Positions 57,231-64,000 of a DNA stretch of 64,000 nucleotides are shown piece after piece. A model generated the notes under the pieces. That model was not told the DNA's origin. It searched no databases and saw only the letters and a program-made list of their open reading frames with translations. Location of the stretch: NCBI GenBank assembly GCA_965601975.1, contig OZ271856.1, positions 930,001 through 994,000 on the forward strand. The letters are read 5' to 3'. Each line of letters starts with the position of its first letter. The first letter of the stretch is position 1. Source of the DNA: JANQIO01 sp965601975. Its GTDB lineage: Bacteria; Pseudomonadota; Gammaproteobacteria; Pseudomonadales; Halieaceae. The translations under genes were made by a program, and so were the position numbers.

Positions 57231-58403
57231 ATGACACTCAATCACCAGGAAGTTCGTGAATTGACCGATCACCAGGACCTCGGGGCGGTGCTATCGAGCA
57301 AGGGATCACCTCGCAACATCAGCGAGATTCTCACCACCTACCTGGATCGGGATAGCGAAACAGACGAAGATCATCGCGATCGCCTGTTCCTCAAGGTGTT
57401 AATGAGTATTGCGCTTAACGTCTTCGCGATCCTGCTGATATTTCAGTTCCTGTTGCCTACCTCTGCGGCGGGTGGGCCAATCGGACGCCTGCTGTTGTTG
57501 GCGGTGCTAAGCCTGGTTGGTGGAATTGGCCTGGTGTTCCTCAGGTTCGGCCACCGCCACCTGTGCGTGAACCTGCTGCTGTCGATCCTGGGGGCAGTCC
57601 TGTTTTTCGGCAGCTTCTATGTGGGAGGAATGCGTGCACCTACCATTGCAGCCCTGCTGCTCCTGCCGGTGCTGGCTGCAACGTTGATGGACAGCCGCTG
57701 GACCTGGTTATGGACACTGGTGGCCCTGGGCGCCTGGTTGACGCTGGTCATACTTGAGACCAGTGGCTTTCCTATAGAGCAGCGCACGAAACCGGAAAAC
57801 ATACCTATGGCGCACGGTCTGGCCCTGTTCGGCACGCTGTTGGTGGTGATGGCAGTGATGAACTCCTACATCCGTTCCAGCACGGAACTGCGCAACCGGA
57901 TGGCGGAGAAAAATCATCGGCTGGACCACCTGGCCTCCCATGACACGCTGACCGGCATTCCCAACCGGCGCTATTTTTTCGAAGAAGCGCAGCGCAACAT
58001 GCTTCGCGCCAAGCGCCTGGGCAAATCCATGGCGGTGCTCATTATCGATCTGCGCAAGTTCAAGCAGGTGAACGATCGCTTTGGTCACTCCGTGGGCGAT
58101 GCACTGCTCTGCAACTTTGCCGAGCGCCTCAAGCAGGGCTTCCGGGAATCTGACTTTGTCGCCCGCCTCGGCGGCGACGAGTTCGCGGTGATCCTGTCCG
58201 TTGTCGAGGGCGAGGAAGGCGTGGATCGCGCGATCACTCGATTCCTGGCGACGCCTGAGCTGCCCGTGGAAGCCGATGGGACCCGCATTCACTGTGATTG
58301 CGACATTGGCGCCGCCCTGTACCCGGAGCAGGCCGAGAACCTGGTTGAGTTGTACGACATCGCAGATCAGCGGATGTACCAGGTCAAACACGAGCCCGAG
58401 TAG
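57231..58403 (+). CDS. membrane diguanylate cyclase (GGDEF)
   Basis: 390 residues. Six hydrophobic helices at ~60-215 form a membrane sensor part. The C-terminal GGDEF domain (about 230-390) has FKQVNDRFGHSVGDALL and an intact active site RLGGDEFAVIL; the inhibitory I-site RESD lies five residues before it, so product feedback is expected. It makes c-di-GMP from two GTP. Divergent from the hybrid kinase, with which it may form a signalling unit. Confidence 0.93.
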   Translation: MTLNHQEVRELTDHQDLGAVLSSKGSPRNISEILTTYLDRDSETDEDHRDRLFLKVLMSIALNVFAILLIFQFLLPTSAAGGPIGRLLLLAVLSLVGGIGLVFLRFGHRHLCVNLLLSILGAVLFFGSFYVGGMRAPTIAALLLLPVLAATLMDSRWTWLWTLVALGAWLTLVILETSGFPIEQRTKPENIPMAHGLALFGTLLVVMAVMNSYIRSSTELRNRMAEKNHRLDHLASHDTLTGIPNRRYFFEEAQRNMLRAKRLGKSMAVLIIDLRKFKQVNDRFGHSVGDALLCNFAERLKQGFRESDFVARLGGDEFAVILSVVEGEEGVDRAITRFLATPELPVEADGTRIHCDCDIGAALYPEQAENLVELYDIADQRMYQVKHEPE

Positions 58404-58487
58404 TACAAGCCTCGATCCGGAAATTTGCTCGCAGCGGCCACGTCTGCTATCAAAGCGAAGAGTCGGTACGTCCTTCTGTATTAACCA

Positions 58488-60362
58488 ATGGGTGAGCTTG
58501 CCATCAGAAAGCCGCGGGACACGCGCGAAGCGCGTGCGTTCACGCGGGCGATTGTCCACGATATCCAGGCCTTGGAACGCCTGATCGAACTCGGTGCGAT
58601 CGAGACCGGTATCCAGCGCATGGGTGCCGAGCAGGAGATGTACCTGATTGGCGACAACTGCCGCCCAAAACCCTGTGCTACCGAGCTTCTCCGGCATATC
58701 GCCGAGCCTCACTTCACCACCGAGCTGGCCCGCTTCAACCTCGAGGCGAACCTCGACCCCTGCCTGCTGAGGGGCGATTTCCTCGCCACACTCGAACGCG
58801 ACCTGACCCGAAAGGTCGGCCTGGCAAGGCAGGCCGCGGCAAGCCTGGGTGCGCGCGTGCTGCTGACCGGCATATTGCCGACCCTACGGTCGGAAGATCT
58901 CGGTGCCGACAGCCTCACGCCGGAGCTGCGCTATGAAGCCCTGAGCGATGCGATGCTCAAGCACCGCGGTGCTCTCAACGTGGTCATCGACGGCATCGAC
59001 CGCTACGAAGGCAGCTACGACAACGTGTCGCTGGAAGGCGTCAACACCAGCTTTCAACTGCACCTGCAGGTGGACCCCGCCGAGAGCGCAGGCCTGTACA
59101 ACCTGATGCAGTTGATTACCGCACCGCTGCTGGCGGCGGCCTCCAATTCCCCGGTGTTGCTGGGTCGGCGCCTGTGGCATGAAACCCGGGTCGCTGTGTT
59201 CGAGCGTGCGTTTGACTCGCGCAGTCAGCCGGAGCTGGCGCGCGGCTCCCTGACCCGGGTCTCATTTGGCCATGACTGGGTGAAGGATTCGGTGCTGGAG
59301 ATTTTCCACGACAATGCAGCGCGCTTCCCCGTGATCATGACGCGGGAGCTGGAGGGCGACGCCCTCGACCTGGTTGCGTCAGGCGAGGTGCCGAACCTGC
59401 ACGCCCTGAGCCTCCACAACGGCACCGTCTGGCGCTGGAATCGGCCCTGTTACGGCGTGGCAAACGGGGTCGCCCACCTCAGGATCGAAAATCGCGTCCT
59501 GCCCTCTGGGCCCAGCATCATCGACGAGGTGGCAAATGCCGCCCTGTTCTACGGCATGATGACGGCGCTGCCCTCGCGTTATGGCGATGTCAGCGAGCAG
59601 CTCCCTTTTGCCAAGGCCCACGCCAATTTCCTGAACGCGGCCCGCTATGGCCTGGAGGCGCAGCTGGACTGGCTGGGTGGCAAACAGGTGGACACGAGGA
59701 CCCTGCTGCTCGAAGAGCTGATTCCCGCTGCGTACCAGGGCCTGGACCAGCTCGACGTGCCATCAGCCGACAGTGAGCGCTACCTGGGCATTATCGAAGC
59801 CCGGGTGCAGAGCGGACAAACCGGTTCCCGCTGGCTGCTCAACACCTTTGCCCATAACCGGGACCGGGAACCCCATCGGGTGTGGTGCGACGCGGTAGAC
59901 GCCATGCTGGCCGAGCAGGCTGCAGGCCTGCCGGTCCACGAATGGGAGATTCCCAGGGAATCGCGGGCTGCCGCCGCGCAGCCCGATGTCGCCGCGCTTA
60001 TGACTCGTGACCTGTTCACACTGCAGGCTGATGACGTCGTTGATCTCGCGGCCAGCATGCTGGACTGGAAGCACATCCGGCATATCCCGGTGGAAAGCGA
60101 GGACGGCAGGCCGGTGGGGCTGATCACCGCCCGGGAGCTGATCGGCATCGGGATTTCCGACACGGACTCCGGCGACGATCCGCCGGCGGTGGGCAGTGTG
60201 ATGCGTACCGACTTCCTGGCGGTGGCGGCAGATACGCCCATCGACCGGGCCATTGAGCTCGTGCTCAGCTCCGATACCGGCTGTCTGCTGGTGGTCTCCG
60301 ATGGCAGGCTGGTGGGCATCGTCACCGAGCGCGACCTGCTCGCGGGGACTGCGCAGTCCTGA
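58488..60362 (+). CDS. GCS2-like carboxylate-amine ligase fused to two CBS domains
   Basis: 624 residues. Residues ~20-480 resemble the glutamate-cysteine ligase 2/YbdK-type ATP-grasp-like fold (MGAEQEMYLI, ELARFNLEANLDP, FQLHLQVDP, RIENRVLPSG). After a short linker the C-terminal ~140 residues are two CBS motifs (DVAALMTRDLFTLQADDVVD and GSVMRTDFLAVAADTPIDRA). CBS pairs usually bind adenine nucleotides and regulate the attached enzyme. A gamma-glutamyl ligase activity controlled by energy charge is a reasonable guess; the reaction is unproven. Convergent with dnaE2. Confidence 0.87.
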   Translation: MGELAIRKPRDTREARAFTRAIVHDIQALERLIELGAIETGIQRMGAEQEMYLIGDNCRPKPCATELLRHIAEPHFTTELARFNLEANLDPCLLRGDFLATLERDLTRKVGLARQAAASLGARVLLTGILPTLRSEDLGADSLTPELRYEALSDAMLKHRGALNVVIDGIDRYEGSYDNVSLEGVNTSFQLHLQVDPAESAGLYNLMQLITAPLLAAASNSPVLLGRRLWHETRVAVFERAFDSRSQPELARGSLTRVSFGHDWVKDSVLEIFHDNAARFPVIMTRELEGDALDLVASGEVPNLHALSLHNGTVWRWNRPCYGVANGVAHLRIENRVLPSGPSIIDEVANAALFYGMMTALPSRYGDVSEQLPFAKAHANFLNAARYGLEAQLDWLGGKQVDTRTLLLEELIPAAYQGLDQLDVPSADSERYLGIIEARVQSGQTGSRWLLNTFAHNRDREPHRVWCDAVDAMLAEQAAGLPVHEWEIPRESRAAAAQPDVAALMTRDLFTLQADDVVDLAASMLDWKHIRHIPVESEDGRPVGLITARELIGIGISDTDSGDDPPAVGSVMRTDFLAVAADTPIDRAIELVLSSDTGCLLVVSDGRLVGIVTERDLLAGTAQS

Positions 60363-60380
60363 TCCGGCCGGCCCCTGCGG

Positions 60381-63300
60381 TCAGTGGAAGTCCCGGCTCT
60401 TGAGATGCAGCGCCTTCAGCGAGGCGCTGTAGTCGTACAGCGCCCCGGCAATGATGTGAATGACGTTGTCGCGGGTTTCCAGCGTGCCCTTCACCAGCAA
60501 TAGCTGCGAGGTCATCAGGGCCTGGCGGAACTGCTCCTGCACCCGCGGCCACACCACCACGTTGCTGTTGCCGGTCTCGTCTTCCAGGGTCAGGAACAGC
60601 ACGCCGGAGGCGGTGCCCGGCCGCTGGCGGCCGGTGACCAGCCCGGCGATGCGAATAAAGCGGTTGTTGCCGATGTCCGGCAAGTCCTTGTGCCGTTTGC
60701 AGCGGTTGAAGGGATGGCTGTGGCGCAGCAGGGTCATGGGGTGGGGCCGCAGGGTCAGCCCGGTGCTGCGATAGTCCGCCAGCACTTCCTCGGCGACGCC
60801 CGGCGCGCGCAGGTTCACCTCGTCATTGAAATACCGGGCCGGCTGGTGCTGTTCGTTTTCCAGCAGCGGCCGCTTTGCTTCCAGGGCCATGATCTGCCAC
60901 TGGGCCTGGTGGCGGTGTCCGGACAGGCTCACCAGCGCATCGGCATCGGCCAGCGCTTCCATGTCGCGCTTGTCGAGCTGGGCCCGGCGGCGCAGGTCGC
61001 TGACGTGGGCAAAGGGCTGCAGGCGCGCCTGGGACATGATTCGCTCGGCGCCTTCCCGGCTCAGGCCCTTGACCAGGCGCAGGCCCAGCAGCAGGGAGTG
61101 CCTGGTATCGTCCAGTAGCTGGTGGTCCCAGTGGCTGGCGTTGACGTCGATCGGCAGTACCGCCACATCGTGGCGGCGCGCATCCTGCACCAGCTGCGAC
61201 GGCGTGTAGAAACCCATGGGTTGGCTGTTCAACAGGCCGCAGTAGAAAGCCGCCGGGTGGTGGCGCTTGAACCAGGCCGACACGTAGGCCAGCAGGGCGA
61301 AGCTGGCGGAGTGGGATTCCGGGAAGCCGTAGCCGCCGAAGCCCTTGATCTGGCTGAACAGCCGCTGGGCGAAATCCTCGTCATAGCCGCGTTTGAGCAT
61401 GCCTTGCACCAGCTTGTCTTCGAAGTGCATCAGGTTGCCGTTCTTGCCCCAGCTGGCCATGGCCCGGCGCAGCTGGTCCGCCTCGCCGCCACTGAACCCC
61501 GCCGCCACCATGGCCAGCTTGATGGCCTGCTCCTGGAAAATGGGTACCCCCAGGGTGCGTTCCAGCACCGCCTTGATCTCGTCGTTGGGGTAGGAGACCG
61601 CCTCCTGGCCCTGCCGGCGCCGCAAGTACGGGTGCACCATGTCGCCCTGGATGGGCCCGGGGCGGACGATGGCGATTTCGATCACCAGGTCATAGAAGCA
61701 GGCGGGCTTCATGCGCGGCAGCATGGACATCTGCGCCCGCGATTCGATCTGGAACACGCCGACGCTGTCGGCGGCCTGCAGCATGCGGTAGGTGGCGGCG
61801 TCCTCTTTGGGAATGTCCTGGATGACCCGGATGCGGGGCTCGTAGCGGTGCACCAGTTCCAGGCTCTTGCGAATGGCCGACAACATGCCCAGGGCCAGCA
61901 CGTCGACTTTCAGAAGACCCAGGGCCTCGATGTCCTCCTTGTCCCACTGGATGACCGTGCGGTCTTCCATGCTGGCGTTTTCCACCGGCACCAGGGTGGA
62001 GATGGGGCTGCGGGTGATGACAAAGCCCCCCACGTGCTGGGACAGGTGGCGGGGAAAGCCGTGAATTTCCTGTACCAGGTCGTAAAACTGCCGGGCGCTG
62101 CGGGAGCTGCCGGCAATGCCCTGTTCGGCAAAGCGGTCTTCCAGGTCCTTGCGCTTGTCCCACCAGGCGAGACTCTTGGCCAGGTCGTCTACCAGCACCG
62201 GGTCCAGCCCCAGGGCCTTGCCGACATCGCGCACGGCGCTGCGTGAGCGGTAGGTGACCAGGGTCGCCGCCAGGGCCGCGCGCTTGCGGGTGTATTTCCC
62301 GTAGATGTACTGGATGACCTCTTCGCGGCGCTCGTGCTCGAAGTCCACGTCGATATCCGGCGGTTCGTCCCGCTCCCGGGAGATGAAGCGCTCGAACAGC
62401 AGCGAGACCTGGTCCGGCGACACCTCGGTGATATGCAGGCAGTAGCAGACCACCGAGTTGGCGGCGGAGCCGCGACCCTGGCAGAGGATGTTGCGCTCCC
62501 GGGCAAAGCGCACCAGGTCGTAGACCGTGAGGAAGTAGTACTCGTAGTTGAGCTCCTCGATCAGGGCCAGCTCGTCCTCGATGCGGGTAAGCACTTCCTC
62601 ACTGGCGCCGTCAGGCCAGCGCAGCATGCAGCCTTCGCTGACCAGTTCTCGCAGCCAGCTGCCCGGGTCGTAGCCCTCGGGCACGACTTCCTCCGGGTAC
62701 TCGTAGCGCAGCTCGTCCAGGCTGAAGTCGCAGCGGGCCGCCACCGCCAGGGTCTGGGCCAGCAGGGCGGGGGGATAGAGCTGCCTGAGTTGGTCGAGGC
62801 TGCGCAGATGCTGCTGGCTGTTGCTGTGCCGCTTGCGGCCCAACTGCTGGATGCTGGTGTTGAAACGAATGGCGGTCAGTACATCGTGCAGGGGCTTGCG
62901 GCGGGGGTGGTGCATCTGCACGTCGCCGCAGGCCAGCATGGGAATCTCCAGGGATTTGGCCATTGCCAGCAACTTCAGGTAGCGCCGCCGGTCCTGTGCC
63001 CGGCGCAGGTGGTGCACGCCCAGCCACAGGCGGTCCCTGCACAGGCGTCGGAGCTGCGTGCCGAAAGCGCGGTTGCTGTCGCTGTCGCCCTCCGGCAGCC
63101 AGATCAGCAGGCAGCGCTTCAGGTGAAAGATCACGTCCCGCAGCGCTACCTGGTATTCCCCCTTGGGGCTGCGACGCCGGGCCAGGCTGATCAGGCCGGA
63201 CAGTTCCGCGTAGGCGGCGCGGCTGGGGGCCAGCGCCACCAGCCTGATGCCTTCGACCAGGTTGAACTCGCTGCCGACAATCAGCTGGATATCCACGCCT

Positions 63301-63476
63301 GCGGCGGCCAGGTCCTTCGCCGCCACATGGGCCTTGACGATGCCCGCCAGCGAGCATTCGTCGGTAATGGCAATGGCGCGGTAGCCCAGTTCCGCGGCGC
63401 GCAGCACCAGCTCGCGGGGGTGGGAGGCCCCCCGCTGAAAGCTGAAATTGCTCAGGCAGTGCAGTTCTGCATACAT
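60381..63476 (-). CDS. dnaE2: error-prone DNA polymerase DnaE2 (ImuC)
   Basis: 1031 residues, the usual DnaE2 length and shorter than replicative DnaE. The N-terminal PHP domain begins MYAELHCLSNFSFQRGASHP; polymerase catalytic aspartates are in PPDIDVDFEHERREE (Asp374, Asp376, Asp378); the OB-fold at the C-terminus (IRIAGLVTGRQRPGTASGVL) is present. DnaE2 makes mutations during SOS translesion synthesis and normally works with ImuA and ImuB. Neither gene is next to it here. A perfect LexA box lies 60 bp upstream of the start. Confidence 0.96.
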   Translation of the reverse strand: MYAELHCLSNFSFQRGASHPRELVLRAAELGYRAIAITDECSLAGIVKAHVAAKDLAAAGVDIQLIVGSEFNLVEGIRLVALAPSRAAYAELSGLISLARRRSPKGEYQVALRDVIFHLKRCLLIWLPEGDSDSNRAFGTQLRRLCRDRLWLGVHHLRRAQDRRRYLKLLAMAKSLEIPMLACGDVQMHHPRRKPLHDVLTAIRFNTSIQQLGRKRHSNSQQHLRSLDQLRQLYPPALLAQTLAVAARCDFSLDELRYEYPEEVVPEGYDPGSWLRELVSEGCMLRWPDGASEEVLTRIEDELALIEELNYEYYFLTVYDLVRFARERNILCQGRGSAANSVVCYCLHITEVSPDQVSLLFERFISRERDEPPDIDVDFEHERREEVIQYIYGKYTRKRAALAATLVTYRSRSAVRDVGKALGLDPVLVDDLAKSLAWWDKRKDLEDRFAEQGIAGSSRSARQFYDLVQEIHGFPRHLSQHVGGFVITRSPISTLVPVENASMEDRTVIQWDKEDIEALGLLKVDVLALGMLSAIRKSLELVHRYEPRIRVIQDIPKEDAATYRMLQAADSVGVFQIESRAQMSMLPRMKPACFYDLVIEIAIVRPGPIQGDMVHPYLRRRQGQEAVSYPNDEIKAVLERTLGVPIFQEQAIKLAMVAAGFSGGEADQLRRAMASWGKNGNLMHFEDKLVQGMLKRGYDEDFAQRLFSQIKGFGGYGFPESHSASFALLAYVSAWFKRHHPAAFYCGLLNSQPMGFYTPSQLVQDARRHDVAVLPIDVNASHWDHQLLDDTRHSLLLGLRLVKGLSREGAERIMSQARLQPFAHVSDLRRRAQLDKRDMEALADADALVSLSGHRHQAQWQIMALEAKRPLLENEQHQPARYFNDEVNLRAPGVAEEVLADYRSTGLTLRPHPMTLLRHSHPFNRCKRHKDLPDIGNNRFIRIAGLVTGRQRPGTASGVLFLTLEDETGNSNVVVWPRVQEQFRQALMTSQLLLVKGTLETRDNVIHIIAGALYDYSASLKALHLKSRDFH

Positions 63477-63529
63477 TCTGGCTGATGGAACCCTTGCGAA
63501 GCTGTTTGCAGCGGTGAGAGTGCGCGTAG

Positions 63530-63551
63530 TTTATACTGTACGTATATACAG
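63530..63551 (-). promoter_or_regulatory. LexA (SOS) box overlapping the dnaE2 promoter
   Basis: CTGT-ACGTATAT-ACAG at 63536-63551 fits CTGT-N8-ACAG exactly. On the minus strand TATAAA (63535-63530) beside it is a good -10 element for dnaE2, so LexA binding would block that promoter. The box also lies 214 bp upstream of the divergent lipoprotein gene. Confidence 0.85.
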
Positions 63552-63764
63552 TATCCGAAGGCAGGGAAAATGCAAGCGGGGTATCAGGTCGGTATCGTGC
63601 GAGCCGCCTTTGAGCTGCTTTGGAAGGCCTGGCGCGGCTGCGCGCGATGTGAGCTTAAAGCCTACAGCCTGGCGGGTGGGTGGGCTAATATGAACTCAGG
63701 TATTGAATTTCCCGGTGTGCGCGTGAGTGCGTATCCCCGGGATGACTATGGAGATTTTTGGTGC

Positions 63765-64000
63765 ATGAAGCACATTCGCCTGTTGTTTGTTTACCCAATA
63801 TTCCTTGTTCTCCTGCTCCCCGGCTGCAAAATCCTGGTAGACGTCCCGGAGGGTGGCAGTGTTGCTTCCCGAACGGGGGAAAATGACTGCGCTGCGGGTA
63901 CCACCTGCAGCATAGATGTCGAGAATGGGATTACATTCTCGGATACGTTCACCGCCGTACCGGCACCAGGTTATCAATTTGTCGGCTGGAAACAGGGTGA
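63765..64000 (+). CDS. lipoprotein with InlB B-repeat-like domain (3' end outside window)
   Basis: ATG 63765 gives a typical lipoprotein signal (LLFVYPIFLVLLLPGCKILV, lipobox LPGC with Cys21). The mature part contains C-rich strands and TFTAVPAPGYQFVGWKQG, a divergent InlB B-repeat (beta-grasp) module. The frame is also open from ATG 63570, which would add 65 residues and bury the signal, so the internal start is preferred. Probably an outer-membrane surface protein; function unknown. The 288-bp gap before it contains the LexA box and no other gene I can support. Confidence 0.7.
   Translation, partial: MKHIRLLFVYPIFLVLLLPGCKILVDVPEGGSVASRTGENDCAAGTTCSIDVENGITFSDTFTAVPAPGYQFVGWKQG

Overview
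The window is GC-rich, densely packed gammaproteobacterial chromosome. The run dksA - gluQ - small overlapping ORF - CbrA-like sensor kinase at the left edge is the gene order known from Pseudomonas. Type IV pilus PilU, periplasm-directed proteins, a DAB bicarbonate-uptake operon, a carotenoid oxygenase and a pyrophosphate-dependent glycolytic enzyme together fit a marine, aerobic, heterotrophic gammaproteobacterium such as a Halieaceae/Cellvibrionales relative. That placement is an inference from gene content only; no rRNA or tRNA gene was seen.

Layout. 1-4472 (minus): dksA, gluQ, a 58-aa membrane protein and a sodium-symporter/histidine-kinase fusion cut by the window edge. 4665-6051: sfsA and a VanY-like peptidase. 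6131-9921: a pyrophosphate (PPi) module, with a membrane pyrophosphatase (hppA) converging on a PPi-dependent phosphofructokinase (pfp) across an array of GAAA-loop hairpin repeats. 9992-14543: mpl, an RND-type exporter and a Lon-substrate-domain protein. 14544-19706: an AT-rich orphan, a BASS transporter, a Tat-exported flavoprotein and a calcium-repeat secreted protein. 19997-25496: pilU, a DUF2339 membrane protein, and a receiver-cyclase coupled to an AhpD-like protein. 25658-30197: glycogen operon glgC-pgm-glgA. 30491-33379: a large secreted cysteine-repeat protein of unknown function and atypical composition. 33425-37551: pyrC-rnt-DUF5522 and argG with two small genes. 37548-41922: an aromatic ring-cleavage cluster with a divergent TetR regulator. 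41919-43534: an anchored Pcm and an orphan solute-binding protein. 43647-50032: the inorganic-carbon locus, with LysR divergent from dabB-dabA-arsR and a catalytically dead isocitrate/isopropylmalate-dehydrogenase-like protein converging on it. 50036-58403: small envelope proteins, an OxyR-like regulator with a carotenoid oxygenase, a metallo-hydrolase, a hybrid kinase and a diguanylate cyclase. 58488-64000: a GCS2-CBS fusion, the SOS polymerase dnaE2 under a textbook LexA box, and the start of an InlB-repeat lipoprotein.

Themes. PPi links several genes: GlgC, ArgG and other synthetic reactions release PPi, HppA turns it into an ion gradient, and Pfp spends it in glycolysis (or makes it in the reverse direction). 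Carbon supply and storage recur (DAB, glycogen, CbrA-like control). The most novel candidates are the dead dehydrogenase paralogue beside the DAB operon with a shared promoter motif, the cysteine-repeat secreted protein behind three strong dyads, and the orientation-switching hairpin array between hppA and pfp.
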